DNA of 5,072 nucleotides, taken from positions 1 to 5,072 of the forward strand of contig JAFCDH010000050.1 in NCBI GenBank assembly GCA_017609795.1, read 5' to 3'. This DNA is from Candidatus Pacearchaeota archaeon (GTDB lineage: Archaea; Nanobdellota; Nanobdellia; Pacearchaeales; GW2011-AR1). Of this stretch, positions 1-5,072 are shown piece by piece. A program made the position numbers and the translations under genes. The notes below the pieces were generated by a model that had not been told where the DNA came from, did not search any database, and saw only the letters and a program-made list of their open reading frames with translations. Numbering within the stretch: the stretch's first letter is position 1; every line of letters starts with the position of its first letter.

Positions 1-1384
1 GTTCTATTTCTTTACCTTCAAAAACAAATTGCATTTTATCTTTAATTTCTTTATCTTTAACAATTTTTTTTCTTAAATCAACTTTCTCAACTTCAATTAA
101 AAAAGGGCTTGTATATCTTTCAGATAATTTAACAATAGCACTTCCTACAGGAAGTTTAGAAAAAAATTCTTTTCTATCATTTAATTGCATTATTCCACTA
201 ATATCCCAAATATCTTGAGGAAGCTGTTGCTGAAATGCAATATGACAAGCACTATTTCCTTTAACAGTATCACTTAATTTTGAAATATGCTGATCCAAAC
301 AAATCAAACAAGTTCCATACTCTCTCATTTCCCTATAAATCATATCTGTAACAGATTCTTTAACAAAATTAGTTTTATCTTTTAAAAATATATTGTGCGC
401 TTCATCAACTAAAATCGCATGCTCAAAACTTCCATCACTATTACTTTGTCTTGCTTTTTTTAACTTGTAAATATAAGTTAAAATAAACTCACAAAAAAAC
501 TTTTTTTCTATGTTTCCAAGAGAATTTAATTCAAAAATAATTTTTTTATCAAGCAATTCTTCAACAGAAATACTTTGCTTTCCCTTATAATTTAATATTT
601 TACCAAAGTCTCCAAAAGTTAAAACACTGGCAATTCTTAAAGCACTTTCTAGCCAACCAGCTTCTCTTCCTTTTGATTTTTCTAATTTTGATTCTAATCT
701 CCATTTAATATAATTCCAAGTAGGATAATTTTCACTTCCTTGATAAATCCCATATTCCTTATAAGCGTCATCTAATGTTTCTAACAAGACCTTATGAACC
801 CCATAAGATGTAAAAAAACTTTCTCCAATTAAATCACATAAAACATTAATCCATTCTTTAGGATTAACATCTTTAGGAGGTTTATTAATATTTAATTTAA
901 ATAAGTTACTTATAGCACTATTTCCAACTGTAAAACACATAATTTCTGCATCACTTAACATTAAAGGTCTAAAAGATTTCTTCCAATCAAAAATTAAAAA
1001 AGGTTTGTTTTTCTTAATAAAATTATTAATTATATGAAAACCAAGAGTTGTTTTTCCACTTCCACTCATCCCAGAAATACACAAGTGTCTAATCCAATCT
1101 TGTTCTCTTAAACTAAAATCATTAAGTTTCTTTCCTGCATAACTTATTAAAGCAAGAGGATAATTCCCATCTATAACTCCTGCTACAGGAGGTTCTAATA
1201 ATACAGAATTATCAAGTAATCTATTAAGATTTTTCTCATAAAGGGCATTAAGAATATGTGCGATTTCTTCTCTTTCTTCCCTGCCATCAGCCATTGCATA
1301 TTTTAAATAAATTTCATCTATTTTCTTACCAAAAACAGGTTTAAGTTTTCTACATATTTCTTCAACAGTTATTTGTTTTTGCAT
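1..1384 (-). CDS. HerA/FtsK-superfamily P-loop ATPase (partial, C-terminus off the window)
   Basis: Translating the minus strand from the ATG at 1384 gives 461 codons with no stop before the left edge, so the 3' end is missing. An N-terminal helical part (about 1-55) precedes the ATPase core. Walker A is GMSGSGKTT at 105-113 (Lys111). The next strand reads FLIFDWKKSFR (129-139), typical of HerA-type translocases. Walker B is AILVDEAHN (323-331; Asp327, Glu328), followed by LICLDQH (about 360-366). LPVGSAIVKL (411-420) and RYTSPF (423-428) match the usual C-terminal part of HerA/VirB4-like pumps. Family members form hexameric rings that move along or pump DNA. Classical archaeal HerA works with the nuclease NurA in DNA end resection; no NurA is visible here. 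It is the last visible gene of a four-gene operon and starts 2 bases after the preceding stop. The family is clear, but the subgroup (repair, conjugation-like transfer, defence) cannot be decided. Confidence 0.88.
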   Translation of the reverse strand, partial: MQKQITVEEICRKLKPVFGKKIDEIYLKYAMADGREEREEIAHILNALYEKNLNRLLDNSVLLEPPVAGVIDGNYPLALISYAGKKLNDFSLREQDWIRHLCISGMSGSGKTTLGFHIINNFIKKNKPFLIFDWKKSFRPLMLSDAEIMCFTVGNSAISNLFKLNINKPPKDVNPKEWINVLCDLIGESFFTSYGVHKVLLETLDDAYKEYGIYQGSENYPTWNYIKWRLESKLEKSKGREAGWLESALRIASVLTFGDFGKILNYKGKQSISVEELLDKKIIFELNSLGNIEKKFFCEFILTYIYKLKKARQSNSDGSFEHAILVDEAHNIFLKDKTNFVKESVTDMIYREMREYGTCLICLDQHISKLSDTVKGNSACHIAFQQQLPQDIWDISGIMQLNDRKEFFSKLPVGSAIVKLSERYTSPFLIEVEKVDLRKKIVKDKEIKDKMQFVFEGKEIE

Positions 1385-1386
1385 TT

Positions 1387-1707
1387 TCAAATTTCTCCAT
1401 TATAAGCTTTTATATTTATGAAATGTTTTATTTTTCCAATTGCTTCAGAATAATCTAAAACCAATCCAAAATATTCAGGATGATGTTTTCCTTTAATAAC
1501 AAAATATTCTGCTGCAGGCTCGTTTAAACCTTTTTTATTATACTGAAAAACCCCCATTACCTCATTTAATTGTTCAATTGTAATGTCATCTAAAGAATCT
1601 AAATCTAAATCATTCATTAATTTCCTTAACTGATTTCTTTCATCAGCAAACATTTCTTCTAATTGCCTTCTCCTCACACAATGTGGTATCATTCCTTTAA
1701 GTTCCAT
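1387..1707 (-). CDS. small hypothetical protein of the HerA operon (106 aa)
   Basis: I do not recognise this protein. From the ATG at 1707 it has 106 residues. The N-terminal half is charged and probably helical, with a basic patch VRRRQ at 11-15 and an acidic stretch around 32-41. The C-terminal half (about 66-106) looks like a small alpha/beta unit with an HHPEYFG segment (75-81). There is no signal peptide, membrane segment or obvious nuclease motif. An in-frame ATG two codons earlier (1713) overlaps the upstream stop as ATGA. The ATG at 1707 is preferred because AAAGGA sits 6 bases before it, and because it reproduces the TGA-AA-ATG junction seen at the other two gene borders. Lying directly before the ATPase gene in a coupled arrangement, it may be a partner or adaptor of that ATPase; this is inference. 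Confidence 0.75.
   Translation of the reverse strand: MELKGMIPHCVRRRQLEEMFADERNQLRKLMNDLDLDSLDDITIEQLNEVMGVFQYNKKGLNEPAAEYFVIKGKHHPEYFGLVLDYSEAIGKIKHFINIKAYNGEI
1394..1398 (-). promoter_or_regulatory. Shine-Dalgarno site GGAGA of the HerA-like ATPase gene
   Basis: GGAGA lies inside the last codons of the 106-aa gene, 9 bases before the ATPase start codon at 1384. No other in-frame ATG is available nearby, so the start is well supported. Confidence 0.55.
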
Positions 1708-1709
1708 TT

Positions 1710-2102
1710 TCATTCCTTTCTTTGAATTCTTCTTATTTTAATTAATTCATTATTTAATCTAGTTATTATCTCTTTATTATCCAGAATAAACATATGATAA
1801 TCTTCTCTAATTTCACATTGATATCCATCACTTAATCTTTGAAATGCCTTATCTATTTGATATCCTAAGACCTCTCTCTGATTGATTTCTGAACTAAATG
1901 CTAAAACAGGACAATTAGTATTTCCTAAATCTATAATCCTATCTTCAAAACCATCAAGATAAACTCTTGCTTTTCCAGCATATTCAAAGATTCTTTCAAG
2001 TGTATCTAACCTTACTAATTCATCATTAAACTGTTTTGCTTCAGCTCTAAATTTTTTTTCTAATACTTTATCTTTTTCATCTTTATATCTTTTTTTATCC
2101 AT
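1710..2102 (-). CDS. small hypothetical protein of the HerA operon (130 aa)
   Basis: I do not recognise this protein. From the ATG at 2102 it has 130 residues. A strongly basic, charged helical N-terminus (1-45) is followed by a more globular middle (about 46-109) with two cysteines, Cys64 and Cys96, and a basic C-terminal helix ending IRRIQRKE. It is predicted soluble and cytoplasmic. The basic ends would suit binding to nucleic acid or to the acidic coiled-coil neighbour, but nothing proves either. An in-frame ATG at 2108 lies only one base after the Shine-Dalgarno core GGAGG (2114-2110). The ATG at 2102 lies 7 bases after it, a normal spacing, so I chose 2102. The gene sits between the coiled-coil gene and the 106-residue gene, without intergenic space. 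Confidence 0.75.
   Translation of the reverse strand: MDKKRYKDEKDKVLEKKFRAEAKQFNDELVRLDTLERIFEYAGKARVYLDGFEDRIIDLGNTNCPVLAFSSEINQREVLGYQIDKAFQRLSDGYQCEIREDYHMFILDNKEIITRLNNELIKIRRIQRKE
1714..1719 (-). promoter_or_regulatory. Shine-Dalgarno site AAAGGA deciding the start of the 106-aa gene
   Basis: AAAGGA is formed by the last Lys-Glu codons of the 130-aa gene, 6 bases before the ATG at 1707 and directly against the alternative ATG at 1713. The layout repeats that of the preceding junction. Confidence 0.55.
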
Positions 2103-2104
2103 TT

Positions 2105-2521
2105 TCATTCCTCCAAAATCTTTCCAAAAACATTTAATCTACCTTGTTTTTCATTTAATTCTCTTTGATTTTCTCTTTTTTCCTTTTTAAGTAAAGCAAC
2201 ATCTTTCCAACAGCTTATTTTTTCATTTAATTGTAATTCAGATAATTCAACTCTTTTTTGTCTAAAGGCAATTTTCTCTCTTACATCATCTATTTCAGAA
2301 GCAACATTCTTAGCTTCAACCTCTAACAAAACATTATCAATAGTTCTTTTTTCTTTTTCAGCTTCATCAAATATTTTTTTACTAAGTTTTTCTCTAGAAA
2401 TAATAAGTTCATTTATCTCTTCAATAGCTTTTTTAAGAGAATCTAATTTTTCTTTTCCAATGTTTTCCAAGCTATCAGAGGTATTCCTAGGTTTTTCAAG
2501 TGAAATATCTTTAAATTCCAT
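2105..2521 (-). CDS. coiled-coil hypothetical protein, first gene of the HerA operon (138 aa)
   Basis: After a short N-terminal tail (1-19), almost the whole protein (about 20-130) is Glu/Lys-rich, with leucine and isoleucine at roughly heptad spacing and almost no glycine or proline. This predicts a long alpha-helical coiled coil or hairpin of helices. It has one cysteine and one tryptophan side by side (Cys104, Trp105). There is no signal peptide or membrane segment. No family is recognised; such proteins often act as scaffolds, linkers or oligomerisation modules. It is the first gene of the operon. A TATA box inside a palindrome lies about 26 bases before the ATG, suggesting a leaderless transcript. 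A weak AGGT at 2532-2529 could serve as ribosome binding site if transcription starts further upstream. Confidence 0.78.
   Translation of the reverse strand: MEFKDISLEKPRNTSDSLENIGKEKLDSLKKAIEEINELIISREKLSKKIFDEAEKEKRTIDNVLLEVEAKNVASEIDDVREKIAFRQKRVELSELQLNEKISCWKDVALLKKEKRENQRELNEKQGRLNVFGKILEE
2110..2114 (-). promoter_or_regulatory. Shine-Dalgarno site GGAGG deciding the start of the 130-aa gene
   Basis: GGAGG is embedded in the last codons of the coiled-coil gene (Leu-Glu-Glu-stop). It lies 7 bases before the ATG at 2102 but only 1 base before the alternative ATG at 2108, so it supports the inner start. It is the strongest ribosome binding site in the window. Confidence 0.7.
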
Positions 2522-2538
2522 ATGAAATACCTATATTC

Positions 2539-2554
2539 AAGCTTTATAAAGCTT
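2539..2554 (-). promoter_or_regulatory. TATA box of the HerA operon inside a perfect 16-base palindrome
   Basis: The sequence AAGCTTTATAAAGCTT is an exact palindrome, centred between 2546 and 2547. Its core TTTATAAA is a good archaeal TATA box, preceded on the minus strand by purine-rich AGAAAGC, which suits a B-recognition element. The centre is 25-26 bases from the operon's first ATG at 2521, the distance expected for a leaderless transcript. A regulator bound to this palindrome would block TATA-binding protein, so an operator function is plausible but inferred. Confidence 0.55.
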
Positions 2555-2557
2555 TCT

Positions 2558-2591
2558 GTATACTACTTAAAAGTTACATCATATAGTATAC
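2558..2591. repeat. 8-base inverted repeat GTATACTA / TAGTATAC upstream of the HerA operon
   Basis: The arms lie at 2558-2565 and 2584-2591, separated by 18 bases. Each arm contains the palindrome GTATAC, and the two GTATAC centres are 28 bases apart. The nearer centre is 14 bases from the centre of the TATA palindrome at 2539-2554. This could be a pair of regulator sites. In such AT-rich sequence short repeats also arise by chance, so confidence is limited. Confidence 0.4.
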
Positions 2592-2739
2592 TCAAGTATT
2601 CTAAATTATTTAATTTATCTAAAATCTTAATGAATTATGATATAGAAGATAAGAGTAAGCTATACAAATAAAAAACCAAAAAAATTCATAACCACACTTA
2701 AAGTTTCATAAAATCTAAGTTTTTCATATAAACAAAAAC

Positions 2740-2748
2740 CTATATAAA
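2740..2748 (+). promoter_or_regulatory. TATA box of the DUF1003 gene
   Basis: CTATATAAA follows an A-rich stretch (2731-2738) that could serve as B-recognition element. Its centre is 26 bases before the ATG at 2770, and there is no Shine-Dalgarno sequence before that ATG, so a leaderless mRNA is likely. A second TATA-like sequence, TTCATATAAA (2723-2732), lies just upstream and is a weaker candidate. Confidence 0.55.
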
Positions 2749-2769
2749 TCAAATTTTCCTATAAATTAT

Positions 2770-3210
2770 ATGAAAGAAGTGAAAAAACAACCAGATATAA
2801 AAAAAGAAGTGAAAAAAATAAAAGATGAAGTTAAAAAAACAATTAATGAATTTACTCCCACTTATGGACATAATAGAACTTTTGGACAAAAAGCAGCAGA
2901 TGGTTTAGCTAGATGGGCTGGTAGTTGGGCATTTATTTTCTTCTTTTTCATTTTCTTAAGTTTATGGATGTGTGCAAATGTATATGCATGGGTTCAAGAA
3001 TGGGATGCTTATCCTTTTATTTTACTAAATCTTGTTTTATCTTGTCTTGCAGCTATTCAAGCTCCTGTTATTTTAATGAGTCAAAATCGTGCAGCACAAA
3101 GAGATAGATTAAGAGCAGAAAATGATTATAAAGTAAACAGAAGATCTGAAAAAGAAATCCAAATAATACAAAAACAACTAAATAAAATTGAGAAAAAATT
3201 GTTTAGTTAA
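2770..3210 (+). CDS. DUF1003 family membrane protein (146 aa)
   Basis: The protein matches the DUF1003 family (Pfam PF06210) through its characteristic core. A charged lysine-rich N-terminus (1-28) precedes TFGQKAADGLARWAGSW (37-53). Two membrane helices follow at about 53-76 and 82-103, with WDAYPFILLNLVLS (78-91) and AAIQAPVILMSQNR (94-107) as the hallmark segments. A cytoplasmic-type charged tail (DRLRAENDYKVN, about 112-123) and a short coiled helix close it. Family members are small inner-membrane proteins of unknown biochemical role, often 150-200 residues, so this copy is near full length. It is transcribed away from the HerA operon and shares its upstream region; a functional link is not implied. 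The ATG at 2770 is the first start after the TATA box and gives the full family domain. Confidence 0.92.
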   Translation: MKEVKKQPDIKKEVKKIKDEVKKTINEFTPTYGHNRTFGQKAADGLARWAGSWAFIFFFFIFLSLWMCANVYAWVQEWDAYPFILLNLVLSCLAAIQAPVILMSQNRAAQRDRLRAENDYKVNRRSEKEIQIIQKQLNKIEKKLFS

Positions 3211-3211
3211 A

Positions 3212-3216
3212 TTTTT
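3212..3216 (+). terminator. oligo-T tract after the DUF1003 gene
   Basis: Five T residues begin one base after the stop codon, in an AT-rich stretch. Archaeal RNA polymerase can terminate at such U-tracts without a hairpin. The tract is short, and a second T5 follows at 3243-3247. Confidence 0.35.
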
Positions 3217-3242
3217 CTTAAACATATTCTATTTCATATAAA

Positions 3243-3253
3243 TTTTTATAATA
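3243..3253 (+). promoter_or_regulatory. possible TATA box of the broken small gene at 3276
   Basis: TTTTTATAATA is centred about 27 bases before the ATG at 3276. This is the same geometry as the TATA boxes of the DUF1003 gene and the HerA operon. TATA-like sequences are common in such AT-rich DNA, so the spacing and the downstream reading frame carry the argument. Confidence 0.35.
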
Positions 3254-3275
3254 TCAAAATAATTATAAATAAAAA

Positions 3276-3417
3276 ATGGGAGTCTGGAAAATACATAAAA
3301 GAATTAATAAGTTTAATCAATAAAAAAGTCCAAGTTCTATTCACAGATTTTCAAGAGGGGTGGAGTAAAAAAATTGGGGAGGAGATTATAAAATCTTCCA
3401 AAAATCTTCTTCAATAA
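3276..3417 (+). pseudogene. candidate 46-codon gene with a one-base frameshift after its ATG
   Basis: Read literally, the ATG at 3276 gives a 15-residue peptide ending at 3323. If one G of the GGG at 3278-3280 is left out, the same ATG opens 46 codons up to the TAA at 3415-3417. They begin MESGKYIKELISLINKK and continue VQVLFTDFQEGWSKKIGEEI. The composition is protein-like: purine-rich codons, alternating hydrophobic and charged residues, and a helix-strand-helix pattern. That frame has no ATG, GTG or TTG of its own. It stays open upstream to the DUF1003 stop, but the segment before 3271 looks like ordinary AT-rich spacer. A TATA-like box lies about 27 bases before the ATG. Possible explanations are a sequencing error, a true pseudogene, or frameshifting at the start. 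The end overlaps gatD on the other strand by 32 bases. I do not recognise a family. Confidence 0.35.
3367..3373 (-). terminator. oligo-T tract after gatD
   Basis: On the minus strand, seven T residues follow the gatD stop (3388-3386) after a C-rich spacer. This is the usual form of an archaeal intrinsic terminator. A further T6 occurs at 3276-3271. Confidence 0.45.
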
Positions 3418-4702
3418 AATCTATACCTAATTTATCATTGAATTCTCCCACTAAATTTGAAGTCATAAACTTATTAACAGCAATCCTTCCCCTAGTTTTT
3501 GCAAGAACATATCCTAATTTCACTAAAGCAGTTTCAGGTAAAATATCTTTTAAAAAAACAACACCAATCTCCTTAAGTTTTCTTCCAGGAGAATAAACAT
3601 AAGGATCTAATCTTCCATACAAAGTCTGAGGAACAGCATAAACAAACATTCCTCTTTCAATAATTTCTTTTAATTTAGGAATCCAATTATTTTTACCTTC
3701 ACTTATAACATGTCCTAATCCGCTCATCTCAATAATAATTCCCCTATATCCTTTTTTCCTATAAAAATCCAAAATCTTAGGATCTTGCCCAGGATAAAAC
3801 TTAATTAAACCAACCCTATCATCAAAAACAGCATCTACTTTAACTTTCTTATTTTTCTTACTTCTTTTATTAACATTATTATTAACCATTTCAATTTTAC
3901 CATTAGCCCAAATTTTAGAAATTGGTTTACAATTAATAGGTCTAAAAGTATCTCTTCTTGAAGAATGCATTTTTCTACATTTATTTCCTTGCAAAGCATA
4001 ACAATAATTATCATTAATATTTGCATGCCCAACTAACATAACTTCTGCAACATCAGAAAGAGCCATATGAGCAGAACAAATCAAATTCAATTGAGCATCT
4101 GAACTTCCCCTATCAGAACTTCTTTGAGAATAAGTTAAAATAACTGGTTTATTTAATTCTCCTAACATAAAACTCAAAGCACTTGAAGTATAATGTAAAA
4201 AATCAGTTCCATGACTTATAATAACTCCTTTAACATGTGAGTTTTTCAAAGATCTTCCAATCATTTTTGCAAGTCTAATCCAATCATTAAAATCCATATT
4301 TTCACTTGCTTTTGAAAAAGGAGTTTTAAGCCTTATATCTGCAATTTCAAAAATATCAGGATACATAGAAAACAATTCTTTAGCATCAATCAACCATTTA
4401 ACTCCTCCAGTTTCAGGGTCTAATTTTGAAGAAATAGTCCCTCCTGTTAAATAAAAATCAATAATTGGCTTTTTACCAGATAATTTAAGCTCTTCTTTTT
4501 TTTTCTGTTTTTTCTTTTTTTTAATAACATTAATTTCAAAAATATCTTCTTTTTTCAACCCAATATTATAACCATTATCTAATTTTAAAAGCAAAACTCC
4601 TCTATCATGACTATCTAAAAGAATTCCTTTTTCAATTCTTCCACCTTCTACACTTACTTTAACTCTATCTCCTGCTTGAGGGACATTTTGTGTTTTTATC
4701 AT
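3386..4702 (-). CDS. gatD: Glu-tRNA(Gln) amidotransferase subunit D (asparaginase-like)
   Basis: GatD is the archaeal amidotransferase subunit that hydrolyses an amide donor to ammonia for conversion of Glu-tRNA(Gln) to Gln-tRNA(Gln), together with GatE. Numbered from the ATG at 4702 (438 aa, near the family length of about 430-450), an N-terminal GatD-type barrel (about 10-60; LDNGYNIGLK at 41-50) is followed by a lysine-rich linker (60-78) and the asparaginase domain. Active-site motifs are TGGTIS (catalytic Thr89), SENM (Ser133), HGTD (Thr166, Asp167) and RKMHSSRRD (Lys244); QRSSDRGSSDA and VYSPGR are also GatD hallmarks. Unusual are Phe168 where HGTDT is normal, and EMSGLGH where EGTGLGH is normal. 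An in-frame TTG at 4717 would add five residues; neither start has a Shine-Dalgarno site, and ATG is preferred. It follows the GatB/E-family gene after 88 bases and is probably co-transcribed with it. Confidence 0.93.
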   Translation of the reverse strand: MIKTQNVPQAGDRVKVSVEGGRIEKGILLDSHDRGVLLLKLDNGYNIGLKKEDIFEINVIKKKKKQKKKEELKLSGKKPIIDFYLTGGTISSKLDPETGGVKWLIDAKELFSMYPDIFEIADIRLKTPFSKASENMDFNDWIRLAKMIGRSLKNSHVKGVIISHGTDFLHYTSSALSFMLGELNKPVILTYSQRSSDRGSSDAQLNLICSAHMALSDVAEVMLVGHANINDNYCYALQGNKCRKMHSSRRDTFRPINCKPISKIWANGKIEMVNNNVNKRSKKNKKVKVDAVFDDRVGLIKFYPGQDPKILDFYRKKGYRGIIIEMSGLGHVISEGKNNWIPKLKEIIERGMFVYAVPQTLYGRLDPYVYSPGRKLKEIGVVFLKDILPETALVKLGYVLAKTRGRIAVNKFMTSNLVGEFNDKLGIDFIEEDFWKIL

Positions 4703-4790
4703 TTTATTTTTTGTCAATATCTTACAAACTCAACCAATTTTGATTATCTAAGTAACTTTATTATTCATTGAGATATTAGCTTTATTTAAT
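4703..4790 (-). other. 88-base spacer between the GatB/E-family gene and gatD
   Basis: On the minus strand this spacer contains no run of five or more T residues and no clear TATA box 26 bases before the gatD ATG. Read-through transcription from the upstream gene is therefore the simpler explanation. A TTAAATAAAG-like element at about 4788-4779 could be a weak promoter giving a leader of some 50 bases. Confidence 0.4.
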
Positions 4791-5072
4791 TCACTTTCCC
4801 AATTCTTCCCTTAACAACCCCATAACAACCTGATAATCAGCCCGTCTATTTGTTGCTTGCATAATCTGGCCAATTAAAAAATTAAGTGCTTGTTTATTCC
4901 CTGCTTTATAATCTGCAATTGTTTTTTGGTTCTTCTTATAAACTTTATGAATTATTTTTAATAATTCCTTTTTATCTGAGATTTTTCCAGTTTGTTTTGC
5001 TTTTTTTAATGGACTAAATGATTTTGGAATAAATTTCCTCATAATATTTTTCGCAGCCAAAGGAGTAATTTT
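4791..5072 (-). CDS. GatB/GatE-family amidotransferase subunit, C-terminal part (5' end off the window)
   Basis: The last 93 codons of a longer gene are visible; the frame is open to the right edge, so the TTG at 5060 is internal rather than a start. The sequence (ITPLAAKNIMRKF, then ISDKKELLKIIHKV, then IADYKAGNKQALNFLIGQIM, then RADYQVVMGLLREEL) is the YqeY-like helical tail shared by GatB and GatE. This tail binds the tRNA body in Glu/Asp-tRNA amidotransferases, while the missing N-terminal cradle carries the kinase/transamidase site. Position next to gatD favours GatE, GatD's obligate partner. The DYKAG and FLIGQIM segments resemble GatB more closely. I leave the symbol open; finding or not finding an AspRS-like insert in the missing part would settle it. 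Confidence 0.85.
   Translation of the reverse strand, partial: KITPLAAKNIMRKFIPKSFSPLKKAKQTGKISDKKELLKIIHKVYKKNQKTIADYKAGNKQALNFLIGQIMQATNRRADYQVVMGLLREELGK

Noticed and set aside
2522..2671. 49-codon plus-strand frame beginning MKYLYSSFIKL, with its ATG back to back with the coiled-coil gene's ATG in CCATATGAAA.
   Set aside because: It has no ribosome binding site or correctly spaced TATA box, runs through the operon's palindrome and inverted repeat, and has a composition (Tyr, Ser, Leu, Lys, Ile) typical of translated AT-rich spacer.
2522..2769. Searched for a CRISPR array, attachment site or IS remnant in the divergent spacer.
   Set aside because: Only short palindromes and TATA-like words are present; there are no regularly spaced repeats, tRNA end or target-site duplication.
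2925..3107. 60-codon plus-strand frame inside the DUF1003 gene.
   Set aside because: It is a shadow of the strongly conserved DUF1003 frame, rich in Cys and Ser as expected from an out-of-frame reading.
2722..3242. 11-base direct repeat TTTCATATAAA at 2722-2732 and 3232-3242, flanking the DUF1003 gene.
   Set aside because: It is a TATA-like AT-rich word likely to recur by chance or as a promoter element; no terminal inverted repeats or mobile gene accompany it.
3325..3365. T-arm-like GTTCTATTC motif, suggesting a tRNA or small RNA.
   Set aside because: No acceptor, D or anticodon stem can be paired around it, and no C/D or H/ACA box motif is present.
3354..3384. G-rich patch (GGGG, GG, GGGG, GG) that could form a two-layer G-quadruplex.
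   Set aside because: The purine-rich bases are explained by Glu, Gly and Trp codons of the hidden reading frame; two-layer quadruplexes are weak and nothing else supports one.
3835..4032. 65-codon minus-strand frame inside gatD.
   Set aside because: It overlaps conserved gatD motifs in another frame and has no start signal or recognisable features.

Overview
The window looks like a very AT-rich archaeal chromosome or contig, most likely from a reduced-genome (DPANN-type) lineage. The main evidence is a GatD gene, the archaeal Glu-tRNA(Gln) amidotransferase subunit, with the end of a GatB/GatE-family gene just upstream of it. TATA boxes about 26 bases before start codons and short oligo-T tracts after stop codons are also archaeal in style. 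The lineage below Archaea is inference; no rRNA or other phylogenetic marker is present.

Left block (1-2521, minus strand): a compact four-gene operon, read from 2521 towards position 1. It encodes a 138-residue coiled-coil protein, a 130-residue protein, a 106-residue protein and a HerA/FtsK-superfamily DNA-translocase-like ATPase. The ATPase runs off the left edge; 461 codons are visible with intact Walker A and Walker B motifs. All three internal junctions have the same form, TGA-AA-ATG, so translation is probably coupled. I recognise none of the three small proteins. This operon is the best candidate for an undescribed multi-protein system in the window.

Middle (2522-3417): a 248-base divergent promoter region holds a perfect 16-base palindrome around the operon's TATA box, plus an inverted repeat further upstream. 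It is followed on the plus strand by a DUF1003 two-helix membrane protein (2770-3210). Beyond that, at 3276-3417, lies what looks like a 46-codon gene broken by one extra G directly after its ATG. It has its own TATA-like box and overlaps the end of gatD on the opposite strand.

Right block (3386-5072, minus strand): the 3' end of a GatB/GatE-family gene, then gatD after an 88-base gap without an obvious terminator. GatD releases ammonia from glutamine or asparagine; its partner uses that ammonia to convert Glu-tRNA(Gln) to Gln-tRNA(Gln). The visible tail of the partner reads more like GatB than GatE, which is worth checking.

The housekeeping gat genes and the HerA operon have no visible functional connection. 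First genes of transcripts appear to be leaderless, whereas genes inside the HerA operon use Shine-Dalgarno sites.
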